Positions 26,793-35,684 of a DNA stretch of 63,541 bases are shown in pieces (position 1 is the stretch's first letter; every line of letters starts with the position of its first letter). Position numbers and translations under genes: made by a program. A model generated the notes under the pieces. The model searched no databases. It was given only the letters and a program-made list of their open reading frames with translations, and was not told where the DNA came from. This DNA comes from Candidatus Helarchaeota archaeon (lineage in GTDB: Archaea > Asgardarchaeota > Lokiarchaeia > Helarchaeales > HEL-GB-A), in NCBI GenBank assembly GCA_016840125.1, contig JAEOSY010000378.1, positions 1 through 63,541 on the forward strand, given 5' to 3'.

Positions 26793-27197
26793 ATGCAGCT
26801 TATTAGAACCCAATTCAAGGAGATCCAGAGACTTCTGGATGATCTTAAACAGGAATCTGAATTAAAATCTATTGTAATTATTGTTGAAGGAACTAAGGAC
26901 GTACAAACACTTCGTCAAGTTGGAATCCAAGGAAATATAATGCATTTTCAAGGACGGAATTTACCTGAGCTATGTGATCTTGTAAGTGAATTTAAAAAAG
27001 TTATTATTTTAACAGATTTCGACCGAACTGGGCAAAATTTGGCGAAAAAGCTACATCAGAACCTAACGTCCCGAGGTCTTAACGGCGATTTAACATACTA
27101 TCGCAAACTTAAATTCTTTTTCAAAAAAGTATCCAAGGATATTGAGAGCCTCTTTAAGATCTACAGCCAAGTTCAGCAAAATACGTGTAAAGGATAA
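26793..27197 (+). CDS. Small Toprim-domain protein
   Basis: A 134-residue stand-alone Toprim domain. The catalytic Glu is in IIVEGTKD (Glu32) and the DxD motif is in LTDFDRTG (Asp75, Asp77). Stand-alone archaeal Toprim proteins are related to the RNase M5 and DnaG nucleases/primases and act on nucleic acid with divalent metal. The coiled N-terminal 25 residues may dimerise it. Substrate unknown. It is divergent from the IPT-like gene and 69 bp upstream of a methyltransferase gene on the same strand. Confidence 0.82.
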   Translation: MQLIRTQFKEIQRLLDDLKQESELKSIVIIVEGTKDVQTLRQVGIQGNIMHFQGRNLPELCDLVSEFKKVIILTDFDRTGQNLAKKLHQNLTSRGLNGDLTYYRKLKFFFKKVSKDIESLFKIYSQVQQNTCKG

Positions 27198-27266
27198 CAA
27201 AGCTGTATCAAAACTTATAAAACCTATAACACAGAAATATCCTTCATAAATTACTCAGTGATTAAG

Positions 27267-28370
27267 ATGAGTCAAAATAAGCTTGAATCCGGACCCACAG
27301 TGAAGGATCAATTGAAGAAGTTTGTTCTTAAGGGCGCTTTAGGATATCAGACGGTACTTGTGTATGGTTTGGGTAATAAATTGGGGATATTTGATTATCT
27401 ATATGAGAAAGGGAAGTCATTAAGCGAATCTGAAAAGATTTCAGCCGTAACATTTACTCTTGATGAGTTGGCCCAAAAATTAAAAATAAAGCCAAGATAT
27501 TTAGATGCTTGGCTTCATATATCTCTGGTTTGTGGCTTATTCGAGATTGATGACTCCTGCGAGAGATGTTTAAAGACGGCACCGCATGTTTATGAAATTC
27601 TTATAAATAAGGAAAGTATGTTTTTCATGGGTGGAACCCTGAATGTCTTTTATGTCATGGGAAAAATCCAAGAGCAAATGCCTGAGTTTTTTATGACAGG
27701 TAAGCTTAAGCCATTCTTGGAAGCCTACGAAGAAACACCAGAGGAAAATAAATTAGCGCAGAGCTCAACAGTTTCTACTGCACCTCTTCTCGAGGGATTA
27801 TTCTCTCGATATTGTAAAGAACACAAGCGAAATCTACGTAGAGGTGGGTTTTTACTGGAAGCTGGGTGTGGCTATGGTTATAACCTCGAATTTTGGGCTA
27901 GAAAATATAAAAAAGCCCATATCGTGGGCATCGATATTGATCCCAACGGAATTTCATATACAAAAGAATTGATCGCTAAAAAAAATTGGGATGATCGAAT
28001 TGAAATTCTCCACGTTCCTATCGATGTCTATGCCACCTCGAACAAAAACAAGTTTGATGTTATTATGTTAAACCACGTTCTCCATGAAATGGATCCTGAT
28101 GATAACTATCGGAGAGGTGTATTCAACGATTTATATGCCCTGTTGAAAGATGGAGGGCTTCTGATGGTAATTGAGCACATGATCCCTGATATGTTTGCCC
28201 CCACAGATCGCTTCATGTTTTTTGAGGTCTGGCATAAATATCTCGAAGTAAGTTTTACCTCAAAATTCTATGACGAAAAGGAATTTCAGGAATTTGTAGC
28301 AACAACTCCTTTCAAAAAGGCAGAACTCATTAAGGAAGGGGCGGATTATTTCTGGGCGCTTCGGAAGTAA
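27267..28370 (+). CDS. SAM-dependent methyltransferase with winged-helix dimerisation domain
   Basis: A 367-residue protein of the O-methyltransferase type. Residues about 20-110 resemble the helical winged-helix dimerisation domain found in small-molecule methyltransferases. The SAM site follows with motif I LLEAGCGYGYN (196-206), the ribose-binding acidic loop VGIDIDP (220-226) and LNHVLHEMDPDD as motif IV. ATG 27267 is preferred over GTG 27258. The methyl acceptor is unknown. It lies 112 bp upstream of the DUF2889/DUF169/V4R operon on the same strand and could act on the same ligand or pathway (inference). Confidence 0.85.
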   Translation: MSQNKLESGPTVKDQLKKFVLKGALGYQTVLVYGLGNKLGIFDYLYEKGKSLSESEKISAVTFTLDELAQKLKIKPRYLDAWLHISLVCGLFEIDDSCERCLKTAPHVYEILINKESMFFMGGTLNVFYVMGKIQEQMPEFFMTGKLKPFLEAYEETPEENKLAQSSTVSTAPLLEGLFSRYCKEHKRNLRRGGFLLEAGCGYGYNLEFWARKYKKAHIVGIDIDPNGISYTKELIAKKNWDDRIEILHVPIDVYATSNKNKFDVIMLNHVLHEMDPDDNYRRGVFNDLYALLKDGGLLMVIEHMIPDMFAPTDRFMFFEVWHKYLEVSFTSKFYDEKEFQEFVATTPFKKAELIKEGADYFWALRK

Positions 28371-28482
28371 AGTTTCTTTTTGTAAAGATAAATTAATTAT
28401 TTCAATATGTGAGAGTTAAATAACTATCAATTTTCCTGCAGTTTCACAAATGTATGCTTCATAGGAACTGGGATGAATAATT

Positions 28483-28947
28483 TTGGTCTTAAGTTATACG
28501 AAAAATAAGGAAGTTCATGTTTTTGAGGGGGAAAATCGGACGCGTGAAGTTCGTGCACGCATGGTTGATATGTGTTTTGAAGGGGAAATGCGAATAAAAA
28601 CCTCCAAAACCATGGAAATACTTGAAATAAAAGGAACTGTAATCAATAGTTTTCACATGAAATGTTCCGAATCCCTCCAAACTCTAGAACGCTTAAAAGG
28701 ACGGAGAATTGCAGGTGGCTTCACAAAAATGGTTTGGGGTGTAGTTGGAAAGAAATGCCCTACTCTCGCTAGCCTCGCCATGGAATGCATTGAAGGTGCA
28801 ATCCTAGGAGCGACTGTTAAACCTCTAGAAAATGCACTCCCTCAGCTTTGGAAATCTCCTGAAAAATTCACTAAAAAGGCGCTCATAAACTTCATGCCTC
28901 ATATGAAGAATTCGTGTATTGCATATACACTAGAGGAGGAGAAATGA
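28483..28947 (+). CDS. DUF2889-like protein
   Basis: A 154-residue cytoplasmic protein resembling DUF2889. The family pattern of a beta-strand region with an R-x-R pair (RARMVDMCFEGEM), then LKGRRIAGGF and a Cys in GKKCPTLASLAMEC, is visible. Function unknown. The start is TTG 28483, since the domain already begins before the first in-frame ATG at 28561; a small amount of N-terminal uncertainty remains. The stop overlaps the start of a paralogue by 4 bp (ATGA), showing tandem duplication and coupling. It is the first gene of a six-gene operon. Confidence 0.7.
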   Translation: MVLSYTKNKEVHVFEGENRTREVRARMVDMCFEGEMRIKTSKTMEILEIKGTVINSFHMKCSESLQTLERLKGRRIAGGFTKMVWGVVGKKCPTLASLAMECIEGAILGATVKPLENALPQLWKSPEKFTKKALINFMPHMKNSCIAYTLEEEK

Positions 28948-29414
28948 TGCTTCAATTCTGCCGCACAAAATTTGTAGGGTTTGAGTGGGAATCTGAGGAT
29001 TATCTAAAAATCTATGGTACCTTAGATGATAACCTCTATTCAATGCAAATAGATATCCGGTTAAAGCTCCCTGAATTAGTTATAGATTCTCTAACAGGAA
29101 AGATGAGACGATTCACTACTCCCTTCTGTCAAGAATCTGTTGAATTTCTTGAAAAGGGAAAGGGCATTAAAATTGAACCTGGCTTTCAAAGTAAAGTGAA
29201 GCGGCTGATAGGTAGGCCAGGATGTCGGCACTTTGGCAACTTGATTAATGAGTGTTGTGAATCTATCATCCCTGGTTTAGTAAGTATGAAATTGAAGGAA
29301 AAACGAGATGACAATCCAGATATCACAATCAATGAAATATTATTAGAACTAAAAGATAAATTCCCCCAAATTGAAACTTTTTGCCCTGTTTTCTCTGAAA
29401 TTTCAAAGAGGTAA
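28944..29414 (+). CDS. DUF2889-like protein, second copy
   Basis: A 156-residue paralogue of the preceding gene. The best family match is KRLIGRPGCRHFGNLINECC, close to the DUF2889 pattern of a GC-x-H-hydrophobic element, and it keeps the same strand order (MRRFTTPF, then GIKIEPGFQSKVK). ATG 28944 is chosen because GAGGAGG lies four to ten bases upstream and the codon overlaps the previous stop as ATGA. The two copies differ strongly in sequence, so they may form a heterodimer (inference). A C-terminal 30-residue helix has no counterpart in the first copy. Confidence 0.75.
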   Translation: MMLQFCRTKFVGFEWESEDYLKIYGTLDDNLYSMQIDIRLKLPELVIDSLTGKMRRFTTPFCQESVEFLEKGKGIKIEPGFQSKVKRLIGRPGCRHFGNLINECCESIIPGLVSMKLKEKRDDNPDITINEILLELKDKFPQIETFCPVFSEISKR

Positions 29415-29419
29415 AATGA

Positions 29420-30055
29420 TTGCTTATCGATCTTCATGTCCATACCACGCCTAAATCGCCTTGCAGTAATATTACACCGCGTCAGGCAGCCGAAGAGGCA
29501 AAACGTATTGGATTAGATGGAATCTGCTTAATGGAGCATGATCTCCTTTGGACTGATAAAGAAATCAAATCCTTACGCACCGAATTGGTCTTTCTAGTGT
29601 TAAAAGGATATGAAATTTCAAGTTTAGATGGCCATTTTTTAGCTTTTGGCTATCAAGATACTGTGGAATCCTTCCTAGAAATACGCGAAATTCGAGAATT
29701 GCTTCCCCCAGATAAAGGCTTTCTTGCTATCGCTCATCCCTTCCGTGAATTTTTGGTAGCTGGTATCGAAGAGTTCGGATTGAAAGTTGAGGAGGAGGCA
29801 CGAAAGGAATTATTCCAACTAGTTGATGGAATTGAAATATTAAACGGTCGTGTCTCTAAAAAAGCTAATAAATTCACGAAAAAAGTCAATTCAATCCTGA
29901 ATTTGAGAGAAATCGGGGGTTCTGACGCTCACGAGATTTACGAGGTGGGAAAAATAGTCACCGAATTTGAATCGAATACTATTAAAAATGAAGTTGATTT
30001 AGTGAGGGAATTAAAAGAGGGTAGTTATCAGGTACGTTATTTTCGTAAAGAATGA
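29420..30055 (+). CDS. PHP-domain metal-dependent phosphoesterase
   Basis: A 211-residue PHP-fold protein. Metal ligands are visible in order: DLHVHTTPKS (4-13), MEHD near residue 38, the Glu in LKGYEIS, AHPFRE near 105 and GGSDAHE near 170. Relatives are nucleases, nucleotide phosphatases and histidinol-phosphate phosphatases, so the exact phosphoester is open. The start is TTG 29420; the neighbouring ATG 29416 is in another frame, and AGAGGT sits eight bases upstream of the TTG. It lies 5 bp after the second DUF2889-like gene, inside the operon. Confidence 0.88.
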   Translation: MLIDLHVHTTPKSPCSNITPRQAAEEAKRIGLDGICLMEHDLLWTDKEIKSLRTELVFLVLKGYEISSLDGHFLAFGYQDTVESFLEIREIRELLPPDKGFLAIAHPFREFLVAGIEEFGLKVEEEARKELFQLVDGIEILNGRVSKKANKFTKKVNSILNLREIGGSDAHEIYEVGKIVTEFESNTIKNEVDLVRELKEGSYQVRYFRKE

Positions 30056-30070
30056 ACTGAGGATGGAATT

Positions 30071-30871
30071 ATGCCAGATTGGACTGATTTAACCAAAAAA
30101 TTGGAAAAATATCTACGATTGAAAATGTTTCCTGTGGCTTTTAAGCTCTTGGAGACTGAAGAGGAATTAACGCAAAATAAATGGGTACGGATTGCCAAAG
30201 AAAAGGCGACTTTATGTCAATTGATCACGCGTGTGCGCTGTTTTGATTGGACGGTCGGCGCTAAAATTGATAGTTTTGCGACACCCATTTGCCCCTATAT
30301 GTTAGGGCTGGTAGAAAAGCCACAAATGGTAAAAGATGGAACCTACCGTGCTATTAAATGGTTCAAGAAGCTTGAAGATTCCAAAAAGTTTGAGGAACAA
30401 TTTCCCACTATTCCCTTTGGTAAATACAAAGCCCTCATCATGGCACCACTCGTTTACAATCCCTTTGATCCGGATATTATCTTAATCTATGGAAATCCCG
30501 CTCAAATGATTTTAATTATTAATGCCTTACAATACAAGGATTATGAACGCCTCCAATTTTTCTGTGTGGGTGAGTCTTCGTGCACTGATTACATTGCACA
30601 ATGCTACTTAACTAGAAAACCGTCGTTGAGCATTCCCTGTTACGGGGAACGAAGATTCGGGCATGCACAAGATGATGACATGGTTATAGCAATTCCCTCA
30701 GAAACACTTGAAAAACTTATTAAAGGTCTGAAATTCCTGTACGGTCGAGGGATTCGGTATCCCATCCCGTATTTTGGAGCTGAAATTGATCCTACACCTG
30801 GACTTTTTGATGCTTATGGGGGTTCGCGCAAATTCAAAAAACAACGCATTAAATACGACGAAGAAGATTAA
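30071..30871 (+). CDS. DUF169 family protein
   Basis: A 266-residue protein of the DUF169 family, common in anaerobic archaea and bacteria and without a settled function. Visible hallmarks are the N-terminal KMFPVAFKLL, conserved Cys residues in KATLCQLITRVRC and TPICPY, the GNPAQM strand, CVGESSC, and SIPCYGERRFG followed by IAIPSETLEKLIKGL. The ordered Cys residues suggest metal, haem-like or thiol ligand binding (inference). It is 15 bp downstream of the PHP gene in the same operon as DUF2889-like and V4R-like genes. Confidence 0.85.
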   Translation: MPDWTDLTKKLEKYLRLKMFPVAFKLLETEEELTQNKWVRIAKEKATLCQLITRVRCFDWTVGAKIDSFATPICPYMLGLVEKPQMVKDGTYRAIKWFKKLEDSKKFEEQFPTIPFGKYKALIMAPLVYNPFDPDIILIYGNPAQMILIINALQYKDYERLQFFCVGESSCTDYIAQCYLTRKPSLSIPCYGERRFGHAQDDDMVIAIPSETLEKLIKGLKFLYGRGIRYPIPYFGAEIDPTPGLFDAYGGSRKFKKQRIKYDEED

Positions 30872-30947
30872 AAATAGAATCCTTAAGATTTAAGAAAGGA
30901 AAATCTGATAATACTATTTACAATATCAAAAATTGTTTCTATCTGGG

Positions 30948-31490
30948 ATGATTTGTTTGGACGAAATAGGACGGATTGGCTTTGTTCAGGATGTATATGA
31001 TTCCGAAGGGCTACTTCTAGTAGTAAAATACGCGTTACCCGATGTAATGGCTTTTTTGATTCGTGAGAGAGGTGCTGAACAAGCAGAGAAGGATCTCAGA
31101 GATATCGGAGAAATGATCTGTGATCGGATGTTAATGGTTTGGGAACCCGAAAATACTGACCCCATCCAGGTCCTAAAAGAAATGAAGAAGAAATTTTTCA
31201 AGAAATCCAAACAAATTAAAGGTAAAGTTCTCGAGCGATTTGGGGGAGCTCCCTCCAAAATTAAAATCATCGATAAGGATTGCCCGGTTTGTCCAACTCG
31301 GGGTGAGGAGTTCGAGATCTCCGAAATCCATTATTGTACTTCGATTTCTAGTTTCATCGAATCCATCTTAAACCACCTGATAAAATCTAAACGAACCCCT
31401 TACACCCAAGTAAGCTGCAAAACCATTGCCAGTGTTGGATCGGGAGATGCGCAGTGTGAAATGATTATCAAACTAAAATATGGGGGGTAA
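30948..31490 (+). CDS. V4R-like (TRAPP/Bet3-fold) ligand-binding protein
   Basis: A 180-residue protein with the pattern of V4R domains: a helical N-terminal half (AEKDLRDIGEMICDRML), then Cys residues in KDCPVCPTRGEEF, and the terminal CKTIASVGSGDAQCEMIIKL, which matches the C-x-GD-x-C strand pair of V4R proteins. V4R domains share the TRAPP Bet3 fold and bind small hydrophobic ligands. ATG 30948 is chosen; TTG 30933 would add five residues. It lies 76 bp after the DUF169 gene and 6 bp before a second protein of the same type. Confidence 0.72.
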   Translation: MICLDEIGRIGFVQDVYDSEGLLLVVKYALPDVMAFLIRERGAEQAEKDLRDIGEMICDRMLMVWEPENTDPIQVLKEMKKKFFKKSKQIKGKVLERFGGAPSKIKIIDKDCPVCPTRGEEFEISEIHYCTSISSFIESILNHLIKSKRTPYTQVSCKTIASVGSGDAQCEMIIKLKYGG

Positions 31491-31496
31491 AGATGA

Positions 31497-32135
31497 ATGG
31501 TCCCAGATAAACTAAACATCTTTCGGAAACTCATAGCTCGGCTTGGGAAGGTTTATTATTGGCGGAAGCCTAAAAAAATCAATCTCTGGTTAATTTCAAG
31601 CATGGCATTCGCTGTTACAAAGAAGTATGAAGAAATTTTTGATGGGGATACAGGAAAAGCAGTGGATATGTTCACGGAGCATTTTGTATCGGGAGCTAAA
31701 TCAATTATGTTCGAAATGCAAGACCGCGTTAAGATTTTATATTCTAAGTCTCTAGAAGACCTTGAATTTGTTTCTGGGATTGCGCTCTATGTAATCCTAG
31801 GACCCAATTGGAGCAAATTCTTTGAACAACCGGTTTATATCCCCGCAGATCGTACTGAGTCGGGTATTGCCCAATTTCGGATTCGATGGCCCGTATGTTC
31901 TTTATGTGCGGGGATACTACCTGGAAAGGATCTTGATCCCGAAAAGCTGAAAAATCACAAATATGGGGAACTTTTAGCTGCGGCTCTAGCGTCATTACTC
32001 CAAATGGTCCAAGATTACGTTGGAAATAACTACAATCTTGAAATGAAGGAAACAAAATGCATACTCGATGGAGATCCCTATGGTGAGGGTATCATCTATT
32101 TCCATCCGAGAGCTGAGGATGACTCTGCTGAATAA
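31497..32135 (+). CDS. V4R-like protein, second copy
   Basis: A 212-residue protein whose layout parallels its neighbour: a helical region (TEHFVSGAKSIMFEMQDRV), a middle strand region with CSLCAG, then a helix (YGELLAAALASLLQMVQDY) and a final strand pair ending in KCILDGDPYGEGIIYF. The last Cys of the V4R pattern is absent, so the ligand site may differ. ATG 31497 follows a GGGGGG SD nine bases upstream. Tandem copies of V4R-like and DUF2889-like genes in one operon suggest paired subunits. Function unknown. Confidence 0.62.
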   Translation: MVPDKLNIFRKLIARLGKVYYWRKPKKINLWLISSMAFAVTKKYEEIFDGDTGKAVDMFTEHFVSGAKSIMFEMQDRVKILYSKSLEDLEFVSGIALYVILGPNWSKFFEQPVYIPADRTESGIAQFRIRWPVCSLCAGILPGKDLDPEKLKNHKYGELLAAALASLLQMVQDYVGNNYNLEMKETKCILDGDPYGEGIIYFHPRAEDDSAE

Positions 32136-32195
32136 GATCAGCCATTAATCCATAGCTAGGAATCTAAATTTTTTTAAAAATTAGTAATATGCAAA

Positions 32196-33005
32196 TTACA
32201 ATACATTTTTAGATCTTAGGTATGAGTAAGAAAACATTTGCCCCACGATTTTGGGCATTTTTATTTCAGGATATGTTATCGAGAGGAATCTGAGGCAGTG
32301 ATTTATTATAAATATCCCCAATTGGTCACGGGCATAGTTGTTAATCTTTATTACGTTAGCTCCATTATAATCTACATCGAGTTCTTTTGTTTGGGGATTA
32401 TAGATCAGTGTGATATCAAATCCCTTAAAAAAGGTCTTGGTTAGTTGCCAAGAAGAATCTGATTGAGTCAGCTCCCCTCCAATAAACGTAGCTAAATCCT
32501 TTAAATTCTCGGATTTAAGATGTATAAACGGTTTACTTCTCTGGTCAATAGCCTGAATTAATAGACTAGTTTTTTCAGGAGCTAATCTATTGTGTTCTGC
32601 ACTATCTTGTAGAAGCGTTTCAAATAAACCTAAGGTTGCTTCAATCAACCCTATCAAGTCTTCAGTCGGAATCCACCGCACCCGTTCACCTGAAAAGAGG
32701 AACTTTAATTCTGCACCTTCAAATGGTTCATCCTCCTCCTCTTCAAAATTAGTATAAAGTATATGCACCTTCACTTCGGGAAAGAACGTGAGTGTCAATG
32801 TGTAATCCTCATCAAATCCAAGATTCTCCATTCTCCCTCCAAACTCTTCCTCTAGAAGGATCTTAACTCGCCTTTTCTTCTCATTAATAAATATCTCCCC
32901 TTTCTCTTGCCCCATCTCTTCCAGCTCGCGAGCATGTGGAGATTTAATCCCTTTATGCCCGTCGATTTCATGGGCCGTTACGTACTTCTTTTTATCTTGA
33001 CTCAT
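32196..33005 (-). CDS. Hypothetical cytoplasmic protein
   Basis: I do not recognise this 269-residue protein. It has no signal peptide or membrane helix. The N-terminal 60 residues are charged and helical. Two alpha/beta regions follow with many acidic residues (FEEEEDEPFEG near 105) and a beta-rich segment near residue 195 (WQLTKTFFKGFDITLIYNP). No catalytic motif stands out. It is convergent with the V4R operon and divergent from a membrane protein gene, so it is probably monocistronic. Confidence 0.6.
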   Translation of the reverse strand: MSQDKKKYVTAHEIDGHKGIKSPHARELEEMGQEKGEIFINEKKRRVKILLEEEFGGRMENLGFDEDYTLTLTFFPEVKVHILYTNFEEEEDEPFEGAELKFLFSGERVRWIPTEDLIGLIEATLGLFETLLQDSAEHNRLAPEKTSLLIQAIDQRSKPFIHLKSENLKDLATFIGGELTQSDSSWQLTKTFFKGFDITLIYNPQTKELDVDYNGANVIKINNYARDQLGIFIINHCLRFLSITYPEIKMPKIVGQMFSYSYLRSKNVL

Positions 33006-33100
33006 TTCTGCTCACTTATACCGCAAATTACTAATAACACTATGTCACAAAATATTTAATTCTTATACTCACAATAATAATTCTCTAGAAATTAGCGCGG

Positions 33101-33766
33101 ATGTGTAGGTTTGTGGAAATAACAATCGATTTTATTCTATGGATAATCGCAATTATTATCCTGTTTGTTACGATGATATTCTTTATTAAAAGATTTAAGG
33201 ATTCAGATGTCAAAAATCAAAGAATTTTATTTTTTGGAATAAGTTTGTTCTTTGGATTATATGGTGTGGCATTAATTTTCTATAAAATTGCAGATTATTA
33301 TGAATTTCTGGGGCAGACATCGATGTATGATATGTTTTGGAGGTTGGGGTCAACTTCTGGTTTGGTTGGATTTATTTTATTTATTGCGGTCCTAGAATAT
33401 TTTGCCTTAAATAAGAGAACACTCTTTATTGCTACAATCTCTGGTATTGTGACTTTAATTCTCGGTCTTGTTGGTGGACCCGAAATTGGGCGACAAGCGC
33501 TTATTTATGGCACTCCGATAATGGGGATTCTTGTCCTCACTGTTTATTTATACTTGGTGATTAAAGGTCAGGGTGATATCAGGATGAGAGCTTTACAGGG
33601 CTTTTCTGGGATGATTGTCTTCTTTTTCGGAATTGCCTTGGACAACCCCTTCGTCATTAGCATACTATCTCCCTATATTGCCCCTATAATAATAGAAATT
33701 GTGTCCCCTATTGCATTTATGTGCGGTGTTTTGCTCTTCGTGTACTCGTATAGGACATCAAAATGA
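33101..33766 (+). CDS. Seven-helix membrane protein
   Basis: A 221-residue protein consisting almost wholly of seven hydrophobic helices, with an outside N-terminus suggested by the charge pattern. Short polar loops carry RFKDSDVKN and KGQGDIRMR. It lacks a cytoplasmic output domain. The topology resembles the sensor part of seven-helix membrane signalling proteins such as the one at 54.7 kb, but I see no conserved retinal Lys or ligand motif. Function unknown. A T10 tract directly after the stop is the likely terminator. Confidence 0.7.
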   Translation: MCRFVEITIDFILWIIAIIILFVTMIFFIKRFKDSDVKNQRILFFGISLFFGLYGVALIFYKIADYYEFLGQTSMYDMFWRLGSTSGLVGFILFIAVLEYFALNKRTLFIATISGIVTLILGLVGGPEIGRQALIYGTPIMGILVLTVYLYLVIKGQGDIRMRALQGFSGMIVFFFGIALDNPFVISILSPYIAPIIIEIVSPIAFMCGVLLFVYSYRTSK

Positions 33767-33780
33767 TTTTTTTTTTGTTT
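33767..33780 (+). terminator. Poly-T terminator
   Basis: Ten T residues begin at the base after the stop codon of the seven-helix membrane protein gene. No hairpin is needed for archaeal termination, and none is obvious here. Confidence 0.55.
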
Positions 33781-33840
33781 CAAGAAAGAGAAAAAAACTT
33801 GAGATTAATAAATCGCTCTAACTTTAGACCAAGACTTCCT

Positions 33841-35229
33841 CTATATTTTAGATAATTCAAATTTTGAATGGAGTGCTTGAATTCCTTTGATGAGATCTTC
33901 TTTATTCACCAGAAGTGTGATGTTTAATCCATTACTGGCTTGGGAAAGGGCAAGAATATCAATAGCATTCTGGCTTAATGCACCAAATATCTTCTCAAGA
34001 TTTTCTGGATTATTCACACCGCCACCTATGACTGAAATCATGCTTACGTAAGCGACGTGGATTTCAAACCAATCTTTAAAGAACTCCGAGCCCGAAAGGA
34101 CTTCCTTCGCAGTTTCTCCATCAGCCGCATTCACCACAAACATGGTGTTGATTTCTGAAGATGTCTGACTAATCATACTTATATTAATTTCATTCTTCCC
34201 CATCACCGCAAAAATCTGTGCATTCACGCCAGGAATTTCGACTGTGCTTTCACTAATTGCGGATATCATGGCAACTTCTTCTCGATACGTAATCCCTATC
34301 ACATTTGCTGGATATAGGGACTCTTTTTGGATTGTGGTGAATTTCATACTCGCAAGGTTATTAGCGTTCCGAATTTCGAGAGGAATTTCACGATTCTGAA
34401 TGGGTTGAATGCATTTGGGATGAATTGTCCTTGTTCCAATGGCGATTTCCTTCGCTTCAGCATAGGATAATTGTTTAAGTGTTTGTGCAGCTGGTAAAAT
34501 GGCGGGGTCTGTAGTAAAAATTCCATCAATACTTTTCCAGATGATTACTTTGGTATCATAATTCTCATCTTTGAGACAATATGCAATTAACGCAGCAGTG
34601 AATTCAGTCCCACCTGCACCAAGAGTTGTCAGATGACCATCTTTATTCCGCCCGATAAAGCCTGTAACTACTGGAATATGCCCTAACTTCAGCAGTGGGA
34701 TGAATAAGGAGCGGACTTTGCGAACTGATATATTCATTATTGGGAGTGCATTATTATAGCGACTGTCTGTGATGAGAAATCTATCCCCCAATAAATATTC
34801 CGATTCAAATTTTTTAAAGATAAGAAAATGATTGAGAATATATCCCGATAAAATTTCTCCAAAGGATAGAACGATATCCAACTTATTATCGGAGAGGCCA
34901 TATTCTTCTATATCGGCTAAAACCTCTTCTAAATGTGTAAATTTATCGGAGAGAAATTCATGGACTTCACCCTTCATAGGGTCTTCAAGAAGGGCATTAA
35001 CTAAGTCTAGATGCTGACGTTTGATTAAATCGATGTCATGCGCATAGGATGTGCACGTATTTGCTTTTCTTGCACAATCTTCAAGTAATTCCAAGACATT
35101 AGGGAGCGAAGACACTACCATAATCAAGGAACTTCCTTTATACATTTGGAGGATTTCTAGAATTTTCTGAAACTTTGCGGCTTCGCTAAAACACGACTCT
35201 CCAAATTTCATGATGACAATCGGCTGCAT
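33841..35229 (-). CDS. Aspartate kinase
   Basis: A 462-residue amino-acid kinase with two C-terminal ACT domains (about 320-460), the usual aspartokinase layout for the first step of the Lys/Thr/Met pathway. The N-terminal signature is KFGESCF instead of KFGGTSV, and the second substrate loop is TLGAGGTEFTA instead of TLGRGGSDTTA. The catalytic Lys8 is kept, but the altered loops may change specificity or reflect archaeal drift. The ACT domains imply feedback control by an amino acid. The gene stands alone, without other amino-acid genes nearby. Confidence 0.88.
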   Translation of the reverse strand: MQPIVIMKFGESCFSEAAKFQKILEILQMYKGSSLIMVVSSLPNVLELLEDCARKANTCTSYAHDIDLIKRQHLDLVNALLEDPMKGEVHEFLSDKFTHLEEVLADIEEYGLSDNKLDIVLSFGEILSGYILNHFLIFKKFESEYLLGDRFLITDSRYNNALPIMNISVRKVRSLFIPLLKLGHIPVVTGFIGRNKDGHLTTLGAGGTEFTAALIAYCLKDENYDTKVIIWKSIDGIFTTDPAILPAAQTLKQLSYAEAKEIAIGTRTIHPKCIQPIQNREIPLEIRNANNLASMKFTTIQKESLYPANVIGITYREEVAMISAISESTVEIPGVNAQIFAVMGKNEINISMISQTSSEINTMFVVNAADGETAKEVLSGSEFFKDWFEIHVAYVSMISVIGGGVNNPENLEKIFGALSQNAIDILALSQASNGLNITLLVNKEDLIKGIQALHSKFELSKI

Positions 35230-35289
35230 AGTATTCCTATTAGCCCCCTTTTATTAAAAAGGCATTGTTCAAGATTATACAAATTTAAC

Positions 35290-35303
35290 ATAAAATATAA
35301 AAA
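35290..35303 (+). promoter_or_regulatory. TATA-like promoter for dodecin
   Basis: An A/T-rich element reading ATAAAATATAAAAA lies about 65-77 bp upstream of the dodecin start, in a gap shared with the divergent aspartokinase gene. It resembles an archaeal TATA box. Assignment is by position and composition only. Confidence 0.35.
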
Positions 35304-35366
35304 GAGAGGATTTGCATATATTGCTACTAGAATTTTTTCAGCCCTTGATAAAAAAAGAACGAGGCA

Positions 35367-35585
35367 ATGAAAATGTCAGAATCAACATATAAGATAATAG
35401 AATTAGTTGGATCTTCGGAAAAGAGCTGGGCCGACGCCATGAAAAATGTTGTAAGTGAAACAGCAAAAAACGTCCGCGATCTGCGAATTGCAGAAGTTGT
35501 GGAGCAAGATGTAAGAATAGATGATCAGAAAATTGCCGCATGGCGTGTACGCGTTCGGGTCTCCTTTAAATATGAAGGCAAATAA
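35367..35585 (+). CDS. Dodecin (flavin-storage protein)
   Basis: A 72-residue dodecin, which forms hollow dodecamers that store FMN or riboflavin. The family pattern is clear: YKIIELVGSSEKSWADAMKN, then RDLRIAEVVEQDVRI and RVRVSFKYE at the C-terminus. The Trp in the SSEKSW segment is the one that stacks on the flavin. ATG 35367 or 35373 can serve as start. It is monocistronic, with a T9 tract after the stop. Several flavoproteins are encoded in this window, so a flavin buffer fits the setting. Confidence 0.93.
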   Translation: MKMSESTYKIIELVGSSEKSWADAMKNVVSETAKNVRDLRIAEVVEQDVRIDDQKIAAWRVRVRVSFKYEGK

Positions 35586-35590
35586 AATAT

Positions 35591-35612
35591 CCCCCTCTTT
35601 TTTTTTCTTTTT
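35591..35612 (+). terminator. Poly-pyrimidine terminator after dodecin
   Basis: A C5 run, T9, and a further T3-T2 stretch follow the dodecin stop within 6-27 bp. This is a strong archaeal-type termination tract. Confidence 0.6.
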
Positions 35613-35684
35613 CAAAATGAAACCTAACCCGTTCGGGATGATATTTTAATTTCTAATCTAGATCCCTTGAGATAGAGGTGAATT

